DNA of 64,000 nucleotides from an uncultured Ignavibacteria bacterium (GTDB lineage Bacteria; Bacteroidota; Ignavibacteria; Tepidaquicellales; Tepidaquicellaceae): NCBI GenBank assembly GCA_937974175.1, contig CALJIG010000054.1, positions 9,696 through 73,695 on the forward strand, in the 5' to 3' direction. Every line of letters starts with the position of its first letter. Positions within the stretch are counted from its first letter, which is position 1. Shown here piece after piece: positions 7,341 through 15,971 of this stretch. The notes beneath the pieces were generated by a model that had not been told where the DNA came from, did no database searches, and worked only from the letters and a program-made list of their open reading frames with translations. The translations under genes and the position numbers were made by a program.

Positions 7341-9314
7341 CTATTTTTCGTACAAATACTTTTTCAATATTTTAAACAATCCTTTTTTATCAAACGGCTT
7401 TTGAATGTACTCATCGAATCCTTCAGCAAGAAGCCTTTCCTTATCCCCTGCCATTGCTAAAGCTGTGGAGGCAAGCACCGGAGTTTTTTTGTTCACTTCA
7501 CCTTCTCGTATTCCTTTCAGAAGTTCAATACCGTTTATACCCGTAGTAAACTGTATATCAAGTATTATCAGATCAAACTTTTCAGTTGAATAATCTTTCA
7601 GTGCTTTTACAGAATCCTTTACCGTTTTCACATTAAAAAAAGGCGAGAGAAGCTTGTTTATATAAAAACAATCTACGTCATTGTCTTCAACTACTAATAT
7701 TTTTTTCTCCTTGGATTTAAATATTTCCCAGTTGTATTCATTGCTGCCGTTTCCGTTATCTCTGTTATAAATAATTAAATTTCCGTTACCGTTTCTATTC
7801 ATATTTTCGGAGCTTTTGCTCAGGCATGGCAAGAAAATAGAAAACTCACTGCCCTCACCTACGCGGCTCGTAACTGTAATATGTCCGCCCAGCAGCTCAA
7901 CAAATCTTCTTGCAATAGATAAGCCTATGCCTGTACCTTCGTAGTTTCTTTTTAAACCTTCGCTCGATTGCCTGAACCTGTCAAAAACAATTTCAAGGTC
8001 TTCAGGACTCATTCCAATTCCCGTATCGCTAACTGTAATATTTATAAATTGAAGACCGTCCTTTTCTACTTTATTCAATACAAGTTTTACGTAGCCCTTA
8101 TGCGTGAATTTTACAGCGTTATCCAGCAGCTTGTGAATAATTTTTTCATAGGCTGCAATGTCAATTCTGCACATCAGATTTTCGGATTTTATATCTATCA
8201 ACATATCAAGTTTTTTTGAAACGCTCTTCTCAAACTGTTCAAAAACTCTTCTCGTCGTGTTAACTAAATTCACCGCTTCTTTCTTCAGCTGAACTTTTCC
8301 CGATTCAATTACAGAGAGATCAATTAAATCGTTGAATGTATCCAGCAGCCTCCTGCCGCTTATCTGTATAGCGTCGACGTAAGATTTTTGTTCATTATCT
8401 TTTATTTCATTTGCAAGCATATCAGAAAAGCCCAATATTCCATTCAATGGGGTGCGAAACTCGTGACTAAGATTTGTAAGAAAAATTGTTTTAAGTTTAT
8501 TCATTTCTTCGGCTCGTTCTTTTGCGTTATTCAGTTCCTGCTCTACAATTTTTCTCTGTGTAATATCTATAAATTTTATTATAATATAATTTACTTCATC
8601 CAGTGATATCTTTAAAAAATTTGCAAGTATGGAATTTACTTTACCCGATTTACTTTTAATGTCCAGCTCAAAATTCTTTATGTAGTGCTTCTCTTTAAGC
8701 TTCTGCTTTATTTCATTATCATATATCTCTGTATCAAAAAATCCGAAATCAAAAATATAGCTGCCTATAGCTTCGTTTTCTTTACAGCCGCTGAAATCAC
8801 AAAAGCCGTCGTTTACATCCATAATAAGACCTGAATCGAAGTTAACTATACATGCAGGCACCGGAGAGTAATGAAAAATCTTGGAAAATTTTTCTTCAGA
8901 TTCCTTAAGCTTTTTTTCCGCATAATTCTTCTTCCTGTTCAGGTCCATTTTTTCAATTGCAGTATGAACTGCAGGTCCCAGCCTTGATAAATTCTGTTTC
9001 AGTACATAATCATCTGCTCCTGATTTTATTATCTCTACCGCTCTTTCCTCATCAAGCGTGCCTGTAATTTTTATGAAAGGAGTGAAAGGGGCATGTTCGT
9101 TCCTGTAACTTAGCACTTCAAGTCCGTTAAATGACTGAAGATTGTAATCACTGAAAATTATATCCGGAGGATTTTCATGCAGCTGCTTTTTCACATCTTC
9201 GAATTTGTAAGCATTCACATACTCAAAATCAAAACTATTTTTTTTGAGCTCTCTTACTATAAGTTCAAGGTCGTACTTATTATCTTCGATGATAAGTATT
9301 TTAATTTTTCCCAT
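7341..9314 (-). CDS. Hybrid sensor kinase: REC-PAS-HisKA-HATPase-REC
   Basis: 657 aa from ATG 9314 (MGKIKILIIEDNKYDLEL); a TTG at 9359 would add 15 residues unlike a receiver start, so the ATG is preferred. Order: receiver domain (about 1-120, phospho-acceptor Asp in IIFSDYNLQ), PAS (about 140-260), HisKA with H-box LSHEFRTPLNGILGF, HATPase_c (LLDNAVKFTHKG, DTGIGMS, GTGIGLSI), then a C-terminal receiver (LVVEDNDVD, Asp in LIILDIQF). There is no membrane segment, so it is cytoplasmic. It follows the CHASE3 kinase by 57 bp and could receive its phosphoryl group on the N-terminal receiver. No DNA-binding output is present. Confidence 0.93.
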   Translation of the reverse strand: MGKIKILIIEDNKYDLELIVRELKKNSFDFEYVNAYKFEDVKKQLHENPPDIIFSDYNLQSFNGLEVLSYRNEHAPFTPFIKITGTLDEERAVEIIKSGADDYVLKQNLSRLGPAVHTAIEKMDLNRKKNYAEKKLKESEEKFSKIFHYSPVPACIVNFDSGLIMDVNDGFCDFSGCKENEAIGSYIFDFGFFDTEIYDNEIKQKLKEKHYIKNFELDIKSKSGKVNSILANFLKISLDEVNYIIIKFIDITQRKIVEQELNNAKERAEEMNKLKTIFLTNLSHEFRTPLNGILGFSDMLANEIKDNEQKSYVDAIQISGRRLLDTFNDLIDLSVIESGKVQLKKEAVNLVNTTRRVFEQFEKSVSKKLDMLIDIKSENLMCRIDIAAYEKIIHKLLDNAVKFTHKGYVKLVLNKVEKDGLQFINITVSDTGIGMSPEDLEIVFDRFRQSSEGLKRNYEGTGIGLSIARRFVELLGGHITVTSRVGEGSEFSIFLPCLSKSSENMNRNGNGNLIIYNRDNGNGSNEYNWEIFKSKEKKILVVEDNDVDCFYINKLLSPFFNVKTVKDSVKALKDYSTEKFDLIILDIQFTTGINGIELLKGIREGEVNKKTPVLASTALAMAGDKERLLAEGFDEYIQKPFDKKGLFKILKKYLYEK

Positions 9315-9371
9315 GGGGGTTTTATTTATTTTTAATCTGTGCCTGGAGGAAAACAACAAGATTGGGCAGTA

Positions 9372-11186
9372 TTAATTTTTATTTGGTATCGTAAAGGAAA
9401 AAACTGTTTCTTCGTTAATTTTAGATTCAGCAGAGATAGTTCCGCCGTGAAGCCGGATAATTTTTTCACATAATGCCAGCCCCACTCCGTTACCGGGAAA
9501 CTCAGAGTCTGAATGCAGCCGCTGAAAAACTCCGAATAACTTATTTGCATATGCCGGGTTAAATCCTGCCCCGTTATCTTTTACATAATACCTTACACCC
9601 GTATCAGTTACGTTACATCCTATTTCAATCTGAGGATTTTCCTTCTTCGAACTGAACTTTAATGCATTCGAAATAAGATTTTTCCACACTTCAAACATGA
9701 GAACCTCATCTACATAAGCAGGAAGCAATGGTTTTATGTTGAAGAATGTTTTATTTTTTTCCTCGCTACCTATTATTACAATTGCATCATCTACAAGCTT
9801 TCTGAAATCAGTTACATTATATACAAGGGCTTTTCTCCCAAGCTTTGAAAAATTCAAAAGCTCATCTATAAACACTCCCATCTTCACAGCATTATCTCTA
9901 ACAATATTCAGAAGCCGCTTGCCTTCTTCATCTAAAACATTTTCATATTCATGTAGAACAATTTTTGAAAATCCGTCAATCGATCTTAACGGCGCTCTTA
10001 AATCGTGAGAAACTGAATAAGTAAAAGACTCAAGGTCTTTATTCAGATGCTGCAGCTCGCTAATCTTAGTATCCATTTCCAAATTCAGTTCTTTTACCTG
10101 TTCATAGCTTTTTTCCAGATCGACCTCAGTCTGTCTTTTAGCGGTAATGTCCCGGAAAATTAATACGGCTCCCGTTACTTCATCTTTTTCATTCATAATG
10201 GGGGCAGCGCTGTCATCTACGTGAATTTCACTGCCGAATTTATCAAGCAGAATAGTATGGTTGTTCAGCCCGACAATTTCCTTAGTTTCAATCGCCCGCT
10301 TTACAGGGCTTGGCACAACTTCCCTCGTTCCCTCTTTATAAATATTGAAAATAGTTTCAATGTTTCTTCCTATTGCTTCATCAGATGACCATTTCGTAAC
10401 ACCTTCCGCAACTTTATTTATAAAAGTTATAATGCCTTTAGCATCGGTAGTAATCACGGCATCACCAATACTGATAAGTGATGTTGAAAAGAACAGCTTG
10501 CTCTGGTTTGCTTCAGCTTGAAGTTTTTTCCGCAGCTCATTTTCACGTCTTAAAGATATGAATACAAAAATTATTATCCCGAAACTTATAGCAAAGCCTA
10601 TAGAATAGCTCCATAAAGTATTTCTGCTGCTGGCAAGAGCTACTACTTCATTATTTTTTAAAATTAAATTTTCTTTTGTAAGTAAATCTTTCATCACTGA
10701 GCGAATAGAATCCATGAACACTTTACCCAAATCGGAATTTATTCGTGCGATTACAATATCGTCAAGTCTTTTTTCTTTTAACTCTACAGTAAAATTCAGT
10801 TCATAAAATTTTTTATTTATTAATCTTTCAAGCAGCGAATAATCATACAGTTTTTCCGGGCTTCCGGATATATTGTTTTTATATTCTTCGAGGAGAATGT
10901 TAATTTCTTTTTTAGAGCCGAAATAGGGTTCGAGATATGAATTGTTGCGCGTAATAATATAGCCTCTTTGCCCGGTCTCCCCGTCTATTATAGATTTTTC
11001 TATTCTGGCAAGAAGGTTTATTTCAGTGTATGATTTTTTAACCAGCTCTGCATTATCATGCAGTGCCGTTAAATTAATGTATACGGCAAACGAAATCGCA
11101 ATTAGTATTAATATAGCACAAAGAAATGCTGCATTAATAATTTTCCTTTTTTCCATCCCTATAAAACTATTTAAATTACATATCAT
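9372..11186 (-). CDS. Membrane sensor histidine kinase: CHASE3-PAS-HisKA-HATPase
   Basis: 604 aa. A membrane helix (IINAAFLCAILILIAISFAV) is followed by a periplasmic CHASE3 domain (about 35-190, with the typical DGETGQRGYIITRN motif) and a second helix (SIGFAISFGIIIFVFISL). Then come a PAS domain (GDAVITTDAKGIITFINKVA), a coiled-coil linker, HisKA (VSHDLRAPLRSIDGF) and HATPase_c (LISNALKFSSK, DNGAGFNP, GNGVGLALC). There is no receiver. The cyanobacterial phytochrome-like style of HisKA often works with a separate response regulator, here probably the REC-bearing gene downstream. ATG 11156 (MEKRKIINAA) is an alternative start. Confidence 0.92.
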   Translation of the reverse strand: MICNLNSFIGMEKRKIINAAFLCAILILIAISFAVYINLTALHDNAELVKKSYTEINLLARIEKSIIDGETGQRGYIITRNNSYLEPYFGSKKEINILLEEYKNNISGSPEKLYDYSLLERLINKKFYELNFTVELKEKRLDDIVIARINSDLGKVFMDSIRSVMKDLLTKENLILKNNEVVALASSRNTLWSYSIGFAISFGIIIFVFISLRRENELRKKLQAEANQSKLFFSTSLISIGDAVITTDAKGIITFINKVAEGVTKWSSDEAIGRNIETIFNIYKEGTREVVPSPVKRAIETKEIVGLNNHTILLDKFGSEIHVDDSAAPIMNEKDEVTGAVLIFRDITAKRQTEVDLEKSYEQVKELNLEMDTKISELQHLNKDLESFTYSVSHDLRAPLRSIDGFSKIVLHEYENVLDEEGKRLLNIVRDNAVKMGVFIDELLNFSKLGRKALVYNVTDFRKLVDDAIVIIGSEEKNKTFFNIKPLLPAYVDEVLMFEVWKNLISNALKFSSKKENPQIEIGCNVTDTGVRYYVKDNGAGFNPAYANKLFGVFQRLHSDSEFPGNGVGLALCEKIIRLHGGTISAESKINEETVFSFTIPNKN

Positions 11187-11762
11187 CGACTATTTTGCAG
11201 TCGAAATGATATTTAATTCCCCTCTTTACTACACAAAATATAGTATACGCACTATTTATATAGCAAAATTAATAGAATTAATTATTGATTAATCATAATT
11301 CTCTAAAAATCAAATTTATAGTAGTATCTATACTATCTTACAGCTTAAATTTTTTTATTAGTTGTGTTAATATTTAATTTTTTAGACTATTTTTTTTGTA
11401 ATTACCGGAATAAAAAAGTATAAAAAAATTAATTTCTTTATCAATTTAAAAAATTGAAAAAGAAATATCCTCTCATTGGGATAGAGAATTTTGAAGGGAG
11501 TTAAAAAGGCGCTTAGTACTTTGCACTTTTTTACAACCTTTTAAAAAAAAAGTTATTAAAAATGCCACTCGGGTTTAAGATAAAAATATTTTAAAAAAAA
11601 AGCAATTTCAATATGTAAAATTTCATAATAAATTTATAACCTGAAAAACATTTTTTTAGACCTTGAAAAACCGAATTCATTAATTGTATTTAGTCTATCT
11701 GAATTGAAGTTATTTCACAAAAACGGTACCTTAATCTTTCCAATAATTTAACCATAAATTAA
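11187..11762. other. AT-rich intergenic region, no gene
   Basis: 576 bp of very AT-rich DNA between divergent genes, with long A/T runs and no ORF, tRNA-like fold or dispersed repeat that I can see. It presumably holds the divergent promoters for the CHASE3 kinase and the lipoprotein gene, but I cannot place them confidently. Confidence 0.5.
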
Positions 11763-12440
11763 ATGAAATCTCTTATTCTTTCTTTCTTTGTAATTTTATG
11801 TTTGATTGGCGTAAATGGATGTGTAAATGTTGACCAGAAAACAACTTTGAAAGAAGACGGCTCGGGCTCAATAAAGCTTCACTACTGGACTTCTATGAAA
11901 AATCTATCTATGGGCGAAGAAATAGGCGGCTTCTCATTTTCTGAATCGGGAGTAAAAACGAATTATACTGCACCGGGAGTAGAACCCTCGGATATTAAAA
12001 TAACTGAAAACACAGACGACTCTACCAAACACGTAAACCTTACTGTAGGCTTTAAAGATTTTAACAAACTGAGCGATGCAAAAGGATTTGCTAAATCCAA
12101 ACAAGTCTGGGCAAAAGGAAAAGACGGCATGGATTTCAAATACACTTTACTAAAAGATACTGCTAATGCCGGCGGAATGGGTATGGAAGAATTCAAACTT
12201 AATTATGAATTCGCAATGCCCGGTGAAGTTATCGTAACCAATGCTACATCTAAAGACGGAACAAATTTAAAATGGAGCAAAACTGTTGCTGACCTTAAAG
12301 ACGACGTAGTAATGACTGCCACTATAAAAGGCGGCGGAGATAAAAAATGCGGTCTGTTCGGTATGGAATTACCTGTGATAGTTTTCTTCGGACTTATGTT
12401 CGGCTATACTCTCAGAAATAAAAACAAAAAGAGAAAATAA
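11763..12440 (+). CDS. Lipoprotein with C-terminal membrane anchor (LppM-like)
   Basis: 225 aa. The N-terminus is a lipoprotein signal (FFVILCLIGVNGC, lipobox V-N-G-C) with the lipid-modified Cys about residue 20. The next stretch, VDQKTTLKEDGSGSIKLHYW, is the opening of LppM/DUF3153-type domains (immature-lipoprotein-like beta-sandwich). A C-terminal hydrophobic helix (LPVIVFFGLMFGYTL) followed by NKNKKRK suggests a second anchor with a basic cytoplasmic tail. Function unknown; cell-envelope location is well supported. Followed by a clear terminator, so monocistronic. Confidence 0.65.
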   Translation: MKSLILSFFVILCLIGVNGCVNVDQKTTLKEDGSGSIKLHYWTSMKNLSMGEEIGGFSFSESGVKTNYTAPGVEPSDIKITENTDDSTKHVNLTVGFKDFNKLSDAKGFAKSKQVWAKGKDGMDFKYTLLKDTANAGGMGMEEFKLNYEFAMPGEVIVTNATSKDGTNLKWSKTVADLKDDVVMTATIKGGGDKKCGLFGMELPVIVFFGLMFGYTLRNKNKKRK

Positions 12441-12469
12441 TATTTTTTTAATTTACAATTTTTTTAATG

Positions 12470-12498
12470 AAGGCAATTCTATTGAATTGCCTTTTTTT
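12470..12498 (+). terminator. Rho-independent terminator
   Basis: GGCAATTC-TATT-GAATTGCC stem-loop followed by seven T residues, 30 bp after the lipoprotein stop codon. Confidence 0.9.
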
Positions 12499-12599
12499 AT
12501 ATACTACCCTGAAAATTCCACTCCATTCATCTTATTAATATTTACAATTTGTTTACTCTAACTTGATATAGATTGTATATATTTCAGCTTAAAATCTAA

Positions 12600-14069
12600 A
12601 TGTACTCAAACGAAGAATTACTTAAAGAATTAATTTCTTTGAGAGAGAGTATTATTTCAGAGGGGCTAAAATTATACTCGGCGTATCAAGCGCACATTAC
12701 AAGGGAGCAGTTTAAATACAGCGCTCTTAACTTATCCTATTATGTAGCAGCCAGAAGGCGCGACCTTAGGAAAATACAAACCTACCTTACAGCAAACGGA
12801 TTATCTTCACTCGGGAGAAGCGAGTCGCGAGTGATGGAAACTCTTGATTCTGTAATCATCAATCTTAACTCCATAACAGGAAACAAAATATCATTAGATG
12901 TAGAGCGTCCTTCCTTAGAGAAATTCTTTAAAGGTGAGGATATACTAAAACAAAATACAGTAGAAATTTTCGGAGAATCATTCCGTGACCGAGATGTTAA
13001 GATTATGGTGACATTGCCTGAATCGGCTTCAGAAGATTACAAACTTATAAAGAATTTACTGATATCAGGGACTAACATTTTCAGGATAAACTGCGCACAT
13101 GATACTCAGGAAGACTGGGAACGTATGATTCACAATATAAGAAGAGCTGAAAAAAGCACAGGAATAAAAGCAAAAATATCTATGGATATAGGCGGTCCTA
13201 AGATAAGATTAAAAGACTTAAAAACTCCGAAGAAAAAACAATCAAAAGTTTTTAAAGATGAGCTTATACTTCTTACAAAAGAAAAAAAGAATACCGATAA
13301 ATTCGGGTTTTCCTGCCGCTGCTCCATACCGGAAATTCTTGATGAAGTAAAATTGGGAAACCGGGTTATAATAGATGACGGAAAAATTATAACTGAAGTT
13401 GTTGATATAGTTCCTGAAGGTATTTTGTTAAGAGTTAAGAGTATTTCTCCGGAAGGAAAGAAATTAAAGAATGACAAAGGAATTAATTTCCCTGATTGCG
13501 AATGCAATATCCCGCCTATTACAAAAAAAGATAAAGCCGATATAAAGTTTATTCTGAATAATGCCGATATACTCGGCTACTCATTTGTACAAAATGTAAA
13601 TGATATCGACTTACTTGAAGAAGAGATTATGAAAAATGAACCTGTAAATAATAACATTGCTATAATTGCAAAGATAGAGACTAAGCTTGCAGTTAATAAT
13701 CTTCCCGGCTTAATTGCACATGCAGCGGGAAAATTCCCGTTTGCAATTATGATTGCGCGCGGAGATTTGGCAGTCGAAATCGGCTATGAACGCCTTGCAG
13801 AAATTCAGGAAGAAATTTTATGGATATGCGAAGCAGCTCACGTTCCCGTAATATGGGCTACACAGGTTCTGGAAACTTTGGTAAAAGACGGAATACCTAC
13901 CAGAGCGGAAATTACAGATGCTGCTATGTCTGAAAGGGCAGAGTGTGTAATGCTCAACAAAGGAGAATATATAGTGGAAGCTGTGAACATCCTCGATAAT
14001 GTATTACGGAGAATGCAGCTGCATCAGTTAAAAAAAACGCCTCAGCTTCGCGCATTAAAAAGCTGGTAA
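12600..14069 (+). CDS. Pyruvate-kinase-like protein with N-terminal helical extension
   Basis: 489 aa. Residues 1-120 are helical and unrelated to standard PykF/PykA. The rest is a pyruvate kinase barrel: VKIMVTLPESAS, GTNIFRINCAHDTQEDW (standard 'RLNFSHG'), AIIAKIETKLAVNNL (catalytic Lys in K-I-E), IMIARGDLAVEIG (metal-binding E/D region) and TQVLETLVKDGIPTRAEITD. Differences: the LDTKGPEIR motif reads MDIGGPKIR, MLSGETA reads MLNKGEYIV, and the C-terminal allosteric domain is absent. It belongs to the long-N/short-C PK-like family. PEP to pyruvate conversion is plausible, but the altered substrate loop makes the reaction uncertain. Confidence 0.8.
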   Translation: MYSNEELLKELISLRESIISEGLKLYSAYQAHITREQFKYSALNLSYYVAARRRDLRKIQTYLTANGLSSLGRSESRVMETLDSVIINLNSITGNKISLDVERPSLEKFFKGEDILKQNTVEIFGESFRDRDVKIMVTLPESASEDYKLIKNLLISGTNIFRINCAHDTQEDWERMIHNIRRAEKSTGIKAKISMDIGGPKIRLKDLKTPKKKQSKVFKDELILLTKEKKNTDKFGFSCRCSIPEILDEVKLGNRVIIDDGKIITEVVDIVPEGILLRVKSISPEGKKLKNDKGINFPDCECNIPPITKKDKADIKFILNNADILGYSFVQNVNDIDLLEEEIMKNEPVNNNIAIIAKIETKLAVNNLPGLIAHAAGKFPFAIMIARGDLAVEIGYERLAEIQEEILWICEAAHVPVIWATQVLETLVKDGIPTRAEITDAAMSERAECVMLNKGEYIVEAVNILDNVLRRMQLHQLKKTPQLRALKSW

Positions 14070-14075
14070 ATTTAT

Positions 14076-14606
14076 CTAGACGGGTTTGAACTGTTCAAAC
14101 GCCTGAGAGCAAGCATCACAATAGTGTATAGCGCGGCAGAGAGTTGGTCCGAAAGGATTTCGAAGCCGCGTTTTTTTACTGCCGCAAAACGGACATTCAA
14201 CATTGGTCAGCAAATCAATCGAAATTAATTCATTGTTAAGATGAGCCGGCAATGCAAAGCCCGATTCTTTAAGATGCTTTCTTCCCTCTTCAGTAATCAT
14301 ATCAGTCGACCATTGTACATCGAAATCAACCTTCACTTCAACATCTTCTACAGGAAGCTCTAATACTTTATTCTTAATTTCAGATTTTAAAATTTCAACT
14401 GCAGGGCATCCTGCAAAAGTCGGAGTCATTCTTACTTCAACTTTGTTATCAGCCGAAATTTTTATTCCCGTTATCATCCCAAGCTCAACTACAGAGACAC
14501 GCGGAATTTCCGGGTCCTTTACTTCATGAAGTAATGAAATAATTTCTTCTTCAGTAATAAGTGTTAATTCATCCATATCGTACATTGTTTGTAGTGATTT
14601 TACCAT
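14076..14606 (-). CDS. paaD: 1,2-phenylacetyl-CoA epoxidase subunit PaaD (PaaJ)
   Basis: 176 aa. An N-terminal MIP18/DUF59 domain (LLHEVKDPEIPRVSVVELGM ... TPTFAGCPA) is followed by a C-terminal zinc-ribbon with CPFCGSKKTRLRNPFG and ALHYC-like RAIHYCDAC, the PaaD signature; all four zinc-ribbon Cys are present. PaaD matures or supports the PaaABC di-iron epoxidase that converts phenylacetyl-CoA to the ring 1,2-epoxide. It overlaps paaC by 7 bp and is the last gene of paaABCD. Confidence 0.95.
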   Translation of the reverse strand: MVKSLQTMYDMDELTLITEEEIISLLHEVKDPEIPRVSVVELGMITGIKISADNKVEVRMTPTFAGCPAVEILKSEIKNKVLELPVEDVEVKVDFDVQWSTDMITEEGRKHLKESGFALPAHLNNELISIDLLTNVECPFCGSKKTRLRNPFGPTLCRAIHYCDACSQAFEQFKPV

Positions 14607-15370
14607 TCTGCTGCAGGGTCAATTGAATAAACTTCCGTCATTTCATCAAGCAGCGGCTGTAAAAACTCTGTGTGATATCCTTTTCTTCCGCCAAAGGCTA
14701 GTGTACTAAGATTTGCTTCATTTATATCAGGCATCTTCAAATTCGATTTTTCAATTATTTCGCTTACTATATCCGTCCATACTTTCTGTAACAATTCTTC
14801 TCCGTCAAAAACTCCCGAATCAATCAAAACGCTTTCATAATCCGATTTTTCAAAAATTCCCAGCGCCAGCGGATAACATTCGTTAAGCGCTGCCTGCATT
14901 CTTATATTGCTTTCATCCGTAGCTTTTCCTAACTGGCTTATCCATATATTGGCGTGCATCGTATGATATTTTATTTCCCCTCTTACTTTCTTTGCAAGAT
15001 TTGCAAGCGGCTGGCAGGAAGAATTTGTAAGCATATCAAAACGAATCGCATCAGCAGTATCAAATAAAAAATGACGCATCAAGCTGAAATCATAATCGCG
15101 TATCGGATACTCTACAAAGTGGCAGCAGTAAAAGTTTTTTTCGTTGCGGGTAAATGCCAACGTATCTGCATCTGCTTCACCAAGTGAATGCAATATATTA
15201 TACAATGCCTGGGCATGCCCGAGCTTATCCTGCGCCATTGAAGAAAATGCAATATCTTCTTCCAGTATTGGTCCAAGTCCCGTCCATTCGGAATTTCTAT
15301 GGCCGATGATTAAATCGTCGTCTGCCATTCTGAAAAGCAGATTTTTTATTGCCTGCGTATTGTCGCTCAT
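14600..15370 (-). CDS. paaC: 1,2-phenylacetyl-CoA epoxidase structural subunit PaaC (PaaI)
   Basis: 256 aa, ferritin-like four-helix protein of normal PaaC length. Recognisable stretches include ADDDLIIGHRNSEWTGLGP, LEEDIAFSSMAQDKLGHAQA, RNEKNFYCCHFVEYP and KKVRGEIKYHTMHANIWI. PaaC forms the scaffold heterodimer with the catalytic PaaA. It overlaps paaB by 4 bp and paaD by 7 bp, so the three are translationally coupled. Confidence 0.95.
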   Translation of the reverse strand: MSDNTQAIKNLLFRMADDDLIIGHRNSEWTGLGPILEEDIAFSSMAQDKLGHAQALYNILHSLGEADADTLAFTRNEKNFYCCHFVEYPIRDYDFSLMRHFLFDTADAIRFDMLTNSSCQPLANLAKKVRGEIKYHTMHANIWISQLGKATDESNIRMQAALNECYPLALGIFEKSDYESVLIDSGVFDGEELLQKVWTDIVSEIIEKSNLKMPDINEANLSTLAFGGRKGYHTEFLQPLLDEMTEVYSIDPAAEW

Positions 15371-15777
15371 TGCTTCGCCTCCTCAGGATTTTTCTTGTGT
15401 TCTTTTTTGTACTTGTTAATTCTTTCCATCACCTTGTATCCGCCGGCTTCTCTGTACATTTTTTCGTTGTTCGTTTCATACATATCCTCGTCTTCAAAAT
15501 CAGTAGTGAAAATATCTGCAGTCTTCACAACCCATATATTTACGCACTTGCCTCTTCTGGCATACTGCTCTTTCGCAGAGAGAAATGCCATTTCAGGATT
15601 CGGTGCATGCAGCGAACCTACATGAATGTGATGGTCTCCCTTCTTTGCCTGATGGAAAACTTCGTAAGTCTGCCACTGGTCAAGAGGAGTAATGTTGATT
15701 GATAAATTTTCGTCCTTTGGAATATCAGCCCTTGTTATTCTCGGATCGAGCGATTTGATGGTGGAGTCGGATTTCAA
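15367..15777 (-). CDS. paaB: 1,2-phenylacetyl-CoA epoxidase subunit PaaB
   Basis: 136 aa. The core YEVFHQAKKGDHHIHVGSLH, ALAP-like HAPNPEMAFLSAKEQYARR and NIWVVKTADIF is PaaB; this bridging subunit joins PaaAC dimers in the epoxidase complex. The start is TTG at 15777 and gives about 38 residues ahead of the point where E. coli PaaB (about 95 aa) begins; no ATG is available between, so the extension is probably real. Separated from paaA by a 195-bp repeat insertion. Confidence 0.92.
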   Translation of the reverse strand: MKSDSTIKSLDPRITRADIPKDENLSINITPLDQWQTYEVFHQAKKGDHHIHVGSLHAPNPEMAFLSAKEQYARRGKCVNIWVVKTADIFTTDFEDEDMYETNNEKMYREAGGYKVMERINKYKKEHKKNPEEAKQ

Positions 15778-15843
15778 TTATTTATTATATAATGTTCTCG
15801 TTCCGATGCTCCAGCGTCGGAACGTGTATAAGTAGGATATGAC

Positions 15844-15958
15844 TTCCCCCTCCTTTACAAGGAGGGGGACTGAGGGGGAGGTTAAAGGACAAGAACAACC
15901 AATGGATTACAATTCCCATTAACCCCTCCCTAACCCTCCCCTTAGTAAGGGGAGGGAA
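15844..15958. mobile_element. Miniature inverted-repeat element without cargo
   Basis: Left arm 15844-15885 (CCCCCTCCTTTACAAGGAGG plus GGGGGAGGTTAA) and right arm 15917-15958 (TTAACCCCTCCC plus CCCTCCCCTTAGTAAGGGG) are inverted copies of the repeat that flanks the DUF559 gene at 43.4 kb and the DUF2971 gene at 18.3 kb. Only 31 bp lie between the arms. It splits paaA from paaB without interrupting either. Confidence 0.7.
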
Positions 15959-15971
15959 TATCAAATAAAAT

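Noticed and set aside
11187..11762. Possible structured RNA in the long AT-rich gap
   Set aside because: I found no stable stem set beyond chance A/T pairing and no known riboswitch motif.
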